Assembly (NCBI GenBank): GCA_013041765.1
Contig: JABDRL010000321.1
Coordinates: 1 to 36,583, forward strand
Reading direction: 5' to 3'
DNA: 36,583 nt
Origin: Dactylosporangium sp.
GTDB lineage: Bacteria > Actinomycetota > Actinomycetes > Mycobacteriales > Micromonosporaceae
Shown here: positions 7,987-16,573 of the stretch, in pieces
Position numbering within the stretch: the first letter of the stretch is position 1
Layout of the letters: every line of letters starts with the position of its first letter
The notes under the pieces: generated by a model
What the model saw: only the letters and a program-made list of their open reading frames with translations
The model's database searches: none
What the model was told of the DNA's origin: nothing
Program-made: the position numbers and the translations under genes

Positions 7987-10917
7987 TCACCGCAGCGTTG
8001 GTACCGCACCGCCCTCCGCCCAGCCAACCTCGACCCCGGGCAGGTTCCGGGCCCACCTGCCAGTGATCTCGGCAAGCCGGGTGGCGTCCGGCGGGGTGCG
8101 GCCGAGCCCAACCGCGTACCGCGCCGGCTCCGGCCCGATCGAGTACGGACGGGGCCAGGCCAACGCGTCCGTGATTCCCGCCTGGTCCAAGACGGTGAGC
8201 AATGCCCGCGTCCGGCCCCGGACGCGGCCGAGCGTGACCTCGAACGCCTCGCCGGGGACCGTGCGCACGGTGATCACCGCCCACGCCGCGTGCCGCCGGT
8301 GCAGCGGGGGTGGCGACAGCAGCCGCGGCCACGGATCCGCCCCGGTCGCCGCCGCGGCCTCCACGATTTCCCACGCCTGGTAGAGCTCCTGGGCCAGCAG
8401 ATCCCGCCGGCCGGCATCCACCTGCTCGGTGCAGCCGCGCACGGGCTCGGTCGGGGTCATGACGGTCACGGCCGACACCGACACCGACGCCGACGCGCCC
8501 GCAGCCGCCGGTCCCGGCTCGCCGGCGGGAACCCCGGTGGACAGGCCGACCGGCTCCTGCCAGTCCCAGGCGGCCCAGGTACCGAAGAAGGCCCCGAGCA
8601 GTTCCCCAGGCGGCAAGGCCCCGGCGGCCCGCACCGTCCGCGCGACCAGCACGGTCCAGGCCAGACCCGGCAGGCCACCATGGGGAGCCGAGTCCAGTCC
8701 GTGTGCCCGCGCCCAGGCCTTGACCTGCCGGGCCAGCCCGGTGAAGCGGGCGTGGCCGCCGGCCATCGCGGCCAGGATCGCGTCGGCGTCGCTGACCGCG
8801 CTGAGCGCCGTCGCGGCGGCCTCGCCCAGTTCGGCGCGACGTGCCACCGCCTCGGCGGGAGCGAGCCGCCCGGTGGCCACGACGACCAGGTCGACGTTCA
8901 GCTCGTTCACGCGCAGGCGCAGGCCGGGAACGCGGGCCCCGCACACCTGCCGCACCTGGGTGGCCTCCGGCACCGCGGTCACCACCCGCGCCTGGACCTC
9001 GGCCAGGTCGACGCCGCCGGGCAGCGCCGCCACCAGGTCCAGGTCCGCCCCGGCCAGTGCACAATCGAGGCGTCGGGAGCCGACGGTATGCACGACGCCG
9101 TCGGACAGCGCGGCCGACAGGCGCCGCGTGACCTGCCGGACGCGGGTGATGCGGGAATCAGGCTCCAGGGTCGGCCCGGACCCGGCTGTGGTGTCGAGGG
9201 TGGGCAACCAGTGGACCTCGCCGGTCCCCAGGCTGACCGTCGCCCGGGCCCGCATCGGCTCCTCCCCCCGTCGGGAAAGTACGACCAGCTCGTCGACCCG
9301 CGCCGAGGCCCGGCCCACCCGGGCGGCGCACTCGGTGGCGAGCCGGTTCGGGTCGCGGGTGTTCCCCCGGCCGTCCCGGGTACGCCCAAGACTCAGATGC
9401 GGAATGTAGCCGTCGGCGCGGCCCTGGCAGTCGGGAAAGCGGCGCACCAGCGCGCGACGCAGCGCCGCCCATGGCCGCGGGCCGGCCGCCGCTGGGTCAA
9501 GCCACACGGTGGCGTCGTCGCGGTGGTCGAAGACCCGCACGCCTTCCAGCCGGGCGGTGAACGGCGCCGTCTCGGCCACCGCTGCCGCCAGCAACGACAC
9601 CGCCTGGTCGAACTCGGATTCCGGGACGAAGCCGAACAGCAGGTTCACATGCGGCGGCCAGCGGTCGACCTGCGGATCGTAGGCGTGGCGCAACTGCTGG
9701 ACCGCTGGCCACATCCGGTGCGGCGGGATCCAGGCGACCGCGGTACGCGACGTCACCGAAGTGTCGAGAACACCGGTCGACGCGGGTCCACCGCCAACGG
9801 TCAACTCCGTCTCCACCCCGCAGTGGTCGGAGATGAACAGCCCGTCCGGGCCGCTGGGAGCATCGCCGCGCAGGCCCGCACCGGTCACCCGCAGCCCGCT
9901 CCCCCGCAGCAGCACCCGGTCCAGCCGAGCCGCTCGACCGGTCAATGAGGAAACAGCGGCCAGCGGGTTGATCCGGGGATCGAAGGTGGGCGTCCGATCG
10001 TCGCGACCGTGGACCTCGGTCCACGCATCGCGCAGCCCCAACGCCTCGGCCGGCCCGGGTCCACCATCGTTGAGGTCGCCGACCAGCAGCAGGTCACCGT
10101 CCACCCCGGCGAGCCCGTCGGCCAGCCGTTCCAGCTGGACGTGCCGCATGGTCCCGCCGCCCGCGGAATGGTCGCTGCTCAGATGGGTTACGGCCACCAC
10201 GACCGGTCCGGCGGCGGACTCGACGACCATCGCCGCGACGGCCTTGTGCGGGCCGAGTTCGTGCCGGGCCGCCTCGCGGACGGGCAGCCGGCTCAGCAAC
10301 AGCAGGCCGTTGTCCTCGACGTCGCCGCCGGCCGGGTCACAGCCGATGCCGTAGCGGGCCCGGACCCAGCTGGCCGACAGCAGCTGGTCGAGGAGTTCCC
10401 GCTCGACCTCCTGCAACGCGATGATGTCGGCGTCGGCCCGCTCCAGGTCCGCCAGCAGCAACGGCCGACGTCGGGCCGTGGAGATCCGGTCGCTGTCGTA
10501 GCGGTCCCACAGGGTGTTCCAGGTCAGCACCCGCAGAGCCGTGACCCGCGGCCCTTGTCCCCGATGGACGGTCCATGCCAGATCCGGACCCGTCACCGGA
10601 GCCCATCCAGCGGCACGGTCCCAGGAATGCGGTGTGCGGGCGGTGAAGAACGGGGCCCGCAGCCGCCGCGGATCCCGCACCCGTCCGGCCGTGGACGAGT
10701 CGATCCGGTCCACCCTCGCCGAGCGATCCCAGAGCACCTCACCGTCGGCCTCGATGAACAGCACCCGGTGCCAGGGAATGTCGCCGCCGGGTACGAACGC
10801 CGCCAACGGCACCCGTTTGGGCGCCGTCCCACGAACGTTGATACCCAGCGCGAACCGAGCCGGATCGAACCGTGGGTCCCACCGAATCCGGTGGTAGACC
10901 TCCTCGCTGGTACGCAT
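7987..10917 (-). CDS. Multidomain RNA-repair protein: MJ1316/DUF504 - EEP phosphatase - 2H phosphoesterase - nucleotidyltransferase
   Basis: 976 residues from the ATG at 10917, overlapping the ligase stop by 1 nt (TGATG). Residues 1-75 match MJ1316/DUF504, a predicted RNA cyclic-phosphate end-recognition domain. Residues 125-375 are an endonuclease/exonuclease/phosphatase domain with Asn134, Glu170 (LQEVE), His245, Asp281/Asn283 (VGDLND) and Asp364/His365 (SDH). Residues 395-570 are a 2H/LigT-like phosphoesterase with HxN (His423, PPHVNLLF) and HxS (His507, HLSLG). Residues 590-780 are a Pol-beta/poly(A)-polymerase-like nucleotidyltransferase with VGSRRLDCALAG, Asp625/Asp627 and Asp676 (NVDLVVV). 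The C-terminal ~150 residues are unassigned. Together these would recognise and open cyclic phosphates, trim ends and add nucleotides before ligation. All catalytic sets appear intact. The longer frame to 12330 is a shadow of the ligase gene. Confidence 0.88.
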   Translation of the reverse strand: MRTSEEVYHRIRWDPRFDPARFALGINVRGTAPKRVPLAAFVPGGDIPWHRVLFIEADGEVLWDRSARVDRIDSSTAGRVRDPRRLRAPFFTARTPHSWDRAAGWAPVTGPDLAWTVHRGQGPRVTALRVLTWNTLWDRYDSDRISTARRRPLLLADLERADADIIALQEVERELLDQLLSASWVRARYGIGCDPAGGDVEDNGLLLLSRLPVREAARHELGPHKAVAAMVVESAAGPVVVAVTHLSSDHSAGGGTMRHVQLERLADGLAGVDGDLLLVGDLNDGGPGPAEALGLRDAWTEVHGRDDRTPTFDPRINPLAAVSSLTGRAARLDRVLLRGSGLRVTGAGLRGDAPSGPDGLFISDHCGVETELTVGGGPASTGVLDTSVTSRTAVAWIPPHRMWPAVQQLRHAYDPQVDRWPPHVNLLFGFVPESEFDQAVSLLAAAVAETAPFTARLEGVRVFDHRDDATVWLDPAAAGPRPWAALRRALVRRFPDCQGRADGYIPHLSLGRTRDGRGNTRDPNRLATECAARVGRASARVDELVVLSRRGEEPMRARATVSLGTGEVHWLPTLDTTAGSGPTLEPDSRITRVRQVTRRLSAALSDGVVHTVGSRRLDCALAGADLDLVAALPGGVDLAEVQARVVTAVPEATQVRQVCGARVPGLRLRVNELNVDLVVVATGRLAPAEAVARRAELGEAAATALSAVSDADAILAAMAGGHARFTGLARQVKAWARAHGLDSAPHGGLPGLAWTVLVARTVRAAGALPPGELLGAFFGTWAAWDWQEPVGLSTGVPAGEPGPAAAGASASVSVSAVTVMTPTEPVRGCTEQVDAGRRDLLAQELYQAWEIVEAAAATGADPWPRLLSPPPLHRRHAAWAVITVRTVPGEAFEVTLGRVRGRTRALLTVLDQAGITDALAWPRPYSIGPEPARYAVGLGRTPPDATRLAEITGRWARNLPGVEVGWAEGGAVPTLR

Positions 10918-12677
10918 CACGGGTCCTCGCCGTCGATCGTGCCGGCGACGTCGCCGACGGTGCCGTCCGGCCCGACGTACCAGGTGCGGTGGGCCTGGCC
11001 AGGGTAGGGCGGCGAGAACCGGGCCAGCTGCGCGGCCAGGACCGTCGGCGGCACCGGATGGACCCGGCTGGCGTTGCGCCGGCCCAGCAGGTCGGCGTTG
11101 ACGAGGGTGACCGCGTGGGTGACCAACGCGTCCCTCCGGTCGGCCACGGCGTGCACCAGCGACCGCTGGGACTCGGTGAGGCAGGTGGCGTCCCACACCA
11201 CACGCCCGCCCCCGGCCAGGGCGGCGTCGAGCCGGTCCAGCCCCGCGCGCAGCACGGCGGCGTTGTTGCGCTGGTCCGACCGGTCCCCCCGGGCCTGGCG
11301 CAGGCCGTCCAGGCAGACCACCGCATCGGCCTCCCCTCCGGCGGCCAGGCGGCTGGCGAAGCCACTCTTTCCGCTGCCCGACGGGCCCACCATGACCACG
11401 AGCCGGGGAAAGTCCCCCGACCGCCAGCGCCAGCTCACCGCGACGGCCTCCTCGACACCGGTGATCCGGCCCAGGGCGTGGGCCGCTCGGGCCTGCGCCC
11501 AGCACCGGTCGGCCACCTCGACGTCGATGCCGCCGAGCGCCTGGCGCAGGGCGGTCCGCAACGGCGCCAGTGGCGTCTCCCCCGACAACCCGGCATCCTC
11601 CATATGCAGCGCGGACCACTCGACCTGTTCCCGGGCCTCGTTCCCCTCCGGGTCGGTACGTCCGGTAAGGACGGCGGCGGCGACCGCATGCAGCAGGCCC
11701 GGATCGGCGGCGACGGCCAGCCGGAGCAGCCCCAGCCGACGGGCCTCGTCGGGAAACGCCCGATGCAGCCGGGGGTGCAACCCGACCAGGTCCGCGATCC
11801 GCCGGGCCAGCGGCAGGCCCAGCGGCGCCACCAGCCGGGGCGCCAGCCAGGCCCGGTCGACCCGGTGCAGCAGCGTCGCGAGGACACCCGCCAACCGAGT
11901 ATCCCCCGGCCGGTCCATCCGATCGATGGCGGACGCGGCCTCGGCGGCGGCCCGCGCCGGCTCGTCCAGACAGCCTGGGTCGGCACCCGCCATGTCCACC
12001 GAGTCCAGCAGCGCCGGTACGTCCACCGGTCCCCTGGACCGCACGTCCCACAGGGCTGCCGTCGGCCCCCGACCGTTCACCACGACCGGGGCGAGCATCC
12101 AGTGCGTGTCGGTCTGGACATGAGCGGGGCGCACCCACTTGGCCACCCGGTGAGCGAACTCCTCCCTGGCGAACCCGGCCACGGCCCGCACCACGTACCC
12201 CTCCTGGCGCAGTGGATCTGGCCGCAACGCCCGGATCACACGCTCGTCGAAGACGCCCCGCCACAGCACCGGCGGGACCGGGATTCCCAGCCGCCGGGCG
12301 AAGCCGGCGCCCTGGTCCCAGTCCAGGCACCGGTCACCGTCCCAGACCGAGAACGCGTAGAACCAGCTCTCCAGATCCTGGTATCCGATCGAATGCCGCG
12401 CGTAGAGGTTCTCCCCGCACACCCGCCAGCCCTCCGGGATCGACCGGGCAACCCGGCTGTGCAGGGCCTTGACCCAGGCCCGCGACGGGTGATGCGCCGA
12501 GTCGAGCGAACGGGCATGCAGACCATCGTGGTAGAGCGTCGTGTTCTCCCCGTCCAGCTTCTCGGTGACCACCACCTCGCGCCCGGCCAACCCCGACAGG
12601 TCAACGACCCGGACATCGTCCGACGCCGCCCCCGGCGACCAGGGCAGGTGCGGGGTGCGAGGGTAGTGCATCCGCAT
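10917..12677 (-). CDS. RNA ligase fused to P-loop polynucleotide-kinase-like domain
   Basis: 586 residues. The ATG at 12677 has AGGAG six bases upstream. The N-terminal half is an RNA_ligase-type nucleotidyltransferase: motif I EKLDGENT with lysine 40 as the AMP acceptor, FYAFSVWDG near 106-114, motif IV EGYVVR (159-164) and motif V around Lys180. A helical region (220-415) follows, then a P-loop kinase with Walker A GPSGSGKS (430-437), VVCLDGLR and a lid-like arginine segment LLGRRNASR. By family it would phosphorylate 5'-OH ends and seal RNA with ATP. Gene order and the 1-nt overlap with the next gene indicate co-translation with the end-processing protein. Its RNA substrate is unknown; cleaved tRNA is a reasonable guess. 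Confidence 0.9.
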   Translation of the reverse strand: MRMHYPRTPHLPWSPGAASDDVRVVDLSGLAGREVVVTEKLDGENTTLYHDGLHARSLDSAHHPSRAWVKALHSRVARSIPEGWRVCGENLYARHSIGYQDLESWFYAFSVWDGDRCLDWDQGAGFARRLGIPVPPVLWRGVFDERVIRALRPDPLRQEGYVVRAVAGFAREEFAHRVAKWVRPAHVQTDTHWMLAPVVVNGRGPTAALWDVRSRGPVDVPALLDSVDMAGADPGCLDEPARAAAEAASAIDRMDRPGDTRLAGVLATLLHRVDRAWLAPRLVAPLGLPLARRIADLVGLHPRLHRAFPDEARRLGLLRLAVAADPGLLHAVAAAVLTGRTDPEGNEAREQVEWSALHMEDAGLSGETPLAPLRTALRQALGGIDVEVADRCWAQARAAHALGRITGVEEAVAVSWRWRSGDFPRLVVMVGPSGSGKSGFASRLAAGGEADAVVCLDGLRQARGDRSDQRNNAAVLRAGLDRLDAALAGGGRVVWDATCLTESQRSLVHAVADRRDALVTHAVTLVNADLLGRRNASRVHPVPPTVLAAQLARFSPPYPGQAHRTWYVGPDGTVGDVAGTIDGEDP

Positions 12678-12707
12678 GATCTGCTCCTGGTACCGACGTC
12701 ACGCCCC

Positions 12708-12724
12708 GACGACTGTAGGTCGTC
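12708..12724. promoter_or_regulatory. Candidate operator upstream of the RNA-repair operon
   Basis: A perfect 6-bp inverted repeat, GACGAC and GTCGTC with a 5-nt spacer, lies 30-47 bases upstream of the ligase start in the only intergenic gap before it. The placement suits a repressor or activator site. No cognate regulator is visible nearby. Confidence 0.3.
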
Positions 12725-12795
12725 CAACCGACGCGATCTAGCGAATATCCCTGCTCAGTGAGCTGGTCTCGACCACAGGCCGGCCGTGATCGGGA

Positions 12796-15700
12796 TCATC
12801 CGGCCAGGTGGCCCCAGCGGTCCGCCAGCTCGGCCCATGGTCCGTGGTCCGCGGCCCGGCCGTCGATGAGCACCACGACCCGGTCGGCCTGGGCCAGCGC
12901 CGCCCGCTTCGACGTCGAACCGATCACGGTCAGCCCATGGGCGCGCACCGCCCGCCACAGGTTCAGCTCCGTGATGACGTCCAGTGCCGACGACACGTCG
13001 TCTGCCAGCAGCAGTTCTGTCCGCGGGGCCAGCGCCCTGGCCAGCGCCAGCCGCTGCAACTGGCCACCGGACAGCCGGGTTCCCTTGTGCCCGATGAGCA
13101 GCCCCAGCCCGGCCCCTGCCGCGGCAAGGTCGTGGTCGAGCTGGGCGGTGCCGACGGCACGGCTCGGATCGACCGCATGTCCCAGCCGGATGTTGTCCGC
13201 CACCGTGCCGGACAGCACCCGGGGCAGCTGGGCGACATATCCGACCTGGTGGGGGCGCAGGAACAGCTCCGGCCTGGTCACCGGCGTACCGTTCCAGCGC
13301 ACCGCGCCGGTGTGGTGGACGATCCCGGCCAGCGCGCGCAGCAGCGACGATTTCCCGGAGCCGACCGGTCCGATGACCAGGACGAGTTCTCCCCGGGTGA
13401 TGGTCAGGTCGATGTCGCTGATCCCGATGGTGCCGTCCTCATGGACCGCGCTGAACCCGACCAGTTCCAGGGTGTGCAGCGGATGCCGCTCCGGAGCCAC
13501 CGGGGCCGGGGCCGTCCCGGCGGACAGGTCCACCTCGGGCACGGCCGCCGCATACCTGCTCACCCCGGCCATGGCGACGGTCCGCCGGGTCCACACCCTG
13601 GCCGAGGGCAGCTGGGAAATCAGTGAGGCGGTGGTCGTGGCGAGCCACCGGGATGCGGCCAGCGAACCCACCGCGACCAGCGCCGCCCCGGCGGACAGCT
13701 GGCCGGAAAGGTACATCGCCCAGACGGCGATCGGGAGCAGCCCGCCGATCATCGGTGGGGCCGATCTGGCCCACACGGACCGGGACACCTCGCGCCGCAG
13801 CAGGTCGCTGCGACTCCGGTCGAGCGCTGCCAGCCGGTCCAGCACCACCCGGGTCGCCCCGGCCAGCTTGACCGTCCTGGCCGCGGACAGCGAAGACACC
13901 AGTGCGGTGACGAATGCCGCGCGGGCGGCGACGGTGCGGGCGGCCGAACGTTCGAGAACCGGGCCGAACAGGGCCGCGGCCAGCCCGGACGCCACCATCG
14001 TTGCGGCGAGGAAGGCCGCGGGTGCCAGGCTTGCCGAGACTATGGTCATGGTGACCAGCAGGAAACAGCCGGCCAGTTGGTCGATCAGGTTGTCCGCCAG
14101 GATCACCACCCGCTCGGTGTCCCCGGCCTGGGCGACGACCTCTGCCGGGGTGTGCGCGCTGATCCGGCGTGGCCCGGTCTGGCCGTGCACCAGCCGGAGG
14201 CTGATCCGCAGCATCTGCCGCACCCACCATTCTGGGAACCAGGCCCCGGTGAGGTACACCAGCGGGGCCGTGACCAGCAGTCCGATGATGAGCCCCGTAG
14301 CCGGCCGGAGCGGGTTGCCGGACCCGTCGACCACATCCGCCCACAGCCAGGACAGCACCGGGCCGTCCAGGCCGAACAGGGTCATGGCGAGGAACAGCCC
14401 GACGGCGCTGAGCCCGAACCTGGTGTCGTTGACGACCAGATGCGCCAGGCCCCGGAGGGTGCGTGCCGGGGCTGCCGGAGGGAGCGGCGGCGGGTCGGTC
14501 CGCCCGTTCGCCGGATCTGGCGAGTTGACCGGGGTCAGCCGTTCCAGCACCTGCACCTCGGTCGTGGTGGGGCCGACCGTCGTGGCGGTCCGGGCCGCCG
14601 CTGGGGCGTCGGGCGCCGGAGCCTGGCTCGTGGCCAGCAGTTCGGCGAACCGGCGGGATCGGTGCAGCGGGCCGGCCTCGACCACCTTCCCGTCCGCGAG
14701 CACCACGACCTCGTCGCAGCGGCGCACCGAGGACAGCCGGTGCGCGATCAGGATGCCGATCCGGTCCCGCAGCAGCCGCTCGGTCGCGTCGTGCACGCTG
14801 GCCTCGGTGACCGGGTCCATCCGTGCCGTGGCCTCGTCGAGGATCACCACACCCGGATCGCGGACCAGGATCCGGGCGAACGCGACGAGCTGTTCCTGCC
14901 CGGCGGACAGCACCGTGCCGCCCTCCCCCAGCCGGGTGTGCATCCCGTCCGGCAGGCCGGCCACCCAGGACTCCAGCCCGAGTTCCCGGATCGCGCTTCC
15001 GGCCGCGTCCATCAGGTCGGGATCGAACAGGGCGATGTTTTCCGCCAGGGTCCCTGCCAGGATCTCGGTGCGCTGCGGCACCAGGGCCACCCACCGGCGC
15101 AGCCCCTCGATGTCCAGGTCACACAGGTCGGTGTCGCCGAGGAACACGGTTGCCGGCGGCACCTCGACGGCCCTGGTCAGCACTCTGGCCAGTGTGGACT
15201 TGCCAGAGCCGGTCCGGCCGATCAGCGCATACTTGCGGCCCCGGTGGAAGGTCAGGGTGACGTCGCTGAGCACCGGAGCCCGATCGTCCGGAGCCCGATC
15301 GTCCGATCCCCGGCCGTCCGATGCCCGATCGTCCGATGCCCGATCGTCCCCGCCGGAGTCCTGGTCCGCCTCGGCGTCCCGCACCCGGTAGCGGAAGCTC
15401 AGCCCCCGGATGATCAGATCGGCCTCGACCGCTGGCCGGCCACCGACCGGTTCCGTGTGGGACGCCGCGAGTAGCTGGATCCTGCCCCAGGCGCCCAGGG
15501 CGTACTGCAATTCCGGTATCAACCGGCTGATGTGCTCGACGGTGCCGCCGAACGCGATGGCCAGCAGCCAGACGGCGGTCAGCCCGGCACCGTCCACCCG
15601 CCCGGTGGCCATGGCCCAGATACCGCCCAGTACCACGGCGGCGATGCCGACCCGGCTGACGGCGGAGGCGATCGCCGTGACCCGGGAGGCCATGCGCCAG

Positions 15701-16371
15701 ACCACCCTGCCCCTGGCCAGCACGGTACTGGCCCGCCTGGCGAACAACCGCAACACGTACGGCCGGGCCAGTGTGGTCCGCACGTCGTCCTGCCCGTGGA
15801 TGGCCTCCTCCATCACGGCGGCCAGGTCCGACCACGCCTCTTCCTCACGCATCCGGGCCGGGGAGATCCTCCGGGTCCGCTGGTTCAGCCCGGCGACCGT
15901 GACGGCGGTCAGCACCAGCATGCCGAGCCCGGCTGGCCACCAGACCAGCAAGGCGGCGAGGACGGACAGCCCGCCGACGGCGACGGACTGCACGATGCGG
16001 GTGCCGTGGCCGCGCAGTTCCGAGGCCACCTGGTAGACGTCGTTGTCGATCCGGTCGAGCAACTCTCCGACGGGGGTCGTCTCCAGGGTCGGCAGGTCCT
16101 GCCCGAACGCGACGGTGCACAGCCGCCGGCGCACATCGGCGGCCCAGTCCGCGGTCAGCCTGGCCGCGGCCAGGTTGACCGTAACGTCACTGAGCACGGC
16201 GACCACCAGGGCCACCGCCAGGAGGCCGAACATGGCGCCGGACCGGTGTACCAGCACCGGCCCGGCCAGGGCAGCGGCTGCGGCCTGTCCGACGGCCCCG
16301 ACCAGGATCAGGGCGATGAGGAGTTCGGTCCGGCGTGGCGAGGTGGTCCAGAGGTCGCGGAACAGGCGCAT
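12796..16371 (-). CDS. Full-length ABC exporter (TMD-NBD-TMD-NBD) with asymmetric ATPase sites
   Basis: 1,191 residues with two transmembrane domains and two nucleotide-binding domains in one chain. NBD1 has Walker A GRTGSGKST (~385), signature LSAGQ (~487), Walker B VVILDEA and H-loop ILIAHRLSSV. NBD2 has Walker A GPVGSGKSS (~1003) and signature LSGGQ, but its Walker B reads LLLADD (Asp in place of the catalytic Glu) and its switch His is replaced in IGSTSKR. The consensus site would thus be NBD1 Walker motifs with the NBD2 LSGGQ, and the other site degenerate, as in many heterodimeric exporters. NBD1 also carries an Asp/Arg/Ala/Ser-rich repeat insert near residues 340-363. The substrate cannot be told; no biosynthetic genes are adjacent. 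Confidence 0.9.
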   Translation of the reverse strand: MRLFRDLWTTSPRRTELLIALILVGAVGQAAAAALAGPVLVHRSGAMFGLLAVALVVAVLSDVTVNLAAARLTADWAADVRRRLCTVAFGQDLPTLETTPVGELLDRIDNDVYQVASELRGHGTRIVQSVAVGGLSVLAALLVWWPAGLGMLVLTAVTVAGLNQRTRRISPARMREEEAWSDLAAVMEEAIHGQDDVRTTLARPYVLRLFARRASTVLARGRVVWRMASRVTAIASAVSRVGIAAVVLGGIWAMATGRVDGAGLTAVWLLAIAFGGTVEHISRLIPELQYALGAWGRIQLLAASHTEPVGGRPAVEADLIIRGLSFRYRVRDAEADQDSGGDDRASDDRASDGRGSDDRAPDDRAPVLSDVTLTFHRGRKYALIGRTGSGKSTLARVLTRAVEVPPATVFLGDTDLCDLDIEGLRRWVALVPQRTEILAGTLAENIALFDPDLMDAAGSAIRELGLESWVAGLPDGMHTRLGEGGTVLSAGQEQLVAFARILVRDPGVVILDEATARMDPVTEASVHDATERLLRDRIGILIAHRLSSVRRCDEVVVLADGKVVEAGPLHRSRRFAELLATSQAPAPDAPAAARTATTVGPTTTEVQVLERLTPVNSPDPANGRTDPPPLPPAAPARTLRGLAHLVVNDTRFGLSAVGLFLAMTLFGLDGPVLSWLWADVVDGSGNPLRPATGLIIGLLVTAPLVYLTGAWFPEWWVRQMLRISLRLVHGQTGPRRISAHTPAEVVAQAGDTERVVILADNLIDQLAGCFLLVTMTIVSASLAPAAFLAATMVASGLAAALFGPVLERSAARTVAARAAFVTALVSSLSAARTVKLAGATRVVLDRLAALDRSRSDLLRREVSRSVWARSAPPMIGGLLPIAVWAMYLSGQLSAGAALVAVGSLAASRWLATTTASLISQLPSARVWTRRTVAMAGVSRYAAAVPEVDLSAGTAPAPVAPERHPLHTLELVGFSAVHEDGTIGISDIDLTITRGELVLVIGPVGSGKSSLLRALAGIVHHTGAVRWNGTPVTRPELFLRPHQVGYVAQLPRVLSGTVADNIRLGHAVDPSRAVGTAQLDHDLAAAGAGLGLLIGHKGTRLSGGQLQRLALARALAPRTELLLADDVSSALDVITELNLWRAVRAHGLTVIGSTSKRAALAQADRVVVLIDGRAADHGPWAELADRWGHLAG
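15283..15352 (-). repeat. Minisatellite inside the ABC exporter NBD1
   Basis: Tandem, slightly variable copies of a ~15-bp unit around CCCGATCGTCCGATG encode alternating DDRA(S/P) blocks between the first NBD1 strand and the PVLSDV strand. All copies keep the reading frame. Copy-number change by multiples of 15 would lengthen the loop without breaking the protein. Confidence 0.75.
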
Positions 16372-16477
16372 GGGTGGATCCCCCGGCGGTAGGGCGGCCT
16401 TCTAGACTGCCCCGACATACCGGAACCGCTCAACGCAATTTCGCCCACCGGGTGGCCAGACGGCCGGGGGCCGACGG

Positions 16478-16517
16478 GTCGGACCGGTCGGACCGGTCGG
16501 ACCGGTCGGACCGGTCC
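16478..16517. repeat. 9-bp tandem repeat between exporter and cellulase
   Basis: Four perfect copies of GTCGGACCG in tandem lie in the 200-bp gap between the exporter start and the cellulase stop. Each unit contains the self-complementary GGACC/GGTCC-type core, so the tract could also fold. No function is assigned. Confidence 0.8.
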
Positions 16518-16573
16518 GGCACCGGCGCCCGGCACCACCGGCTGGGCACGGCCGGACCAACCGCCGTGGCAGC

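Noticed and set aside
10918-12330. N-terminal extension of the RNA-repair protein to 12330 (1447 codons in total)
   Set aside because: The extension is antifamily Arg/Gly/Pro-rich sequence overlapping the RNA ligase-kinase gene in another frame. The ATG at 10917 begins the recognisable DUF504 domain.
10872-12761. 629-codon plus-strand frame opposite the RNA ligase
   Set aside because: Low-complexity Arg/Gly/His composition and no motifs, while the minus strand carries clear ligase and kinase motifs.
12758-15391. 877-codon plus-strand frame opposite the ABC exporter
   Set aside because: Ser/Arg/Thr-rich shadow; the exporter on the minus strand has all ABC motifs.
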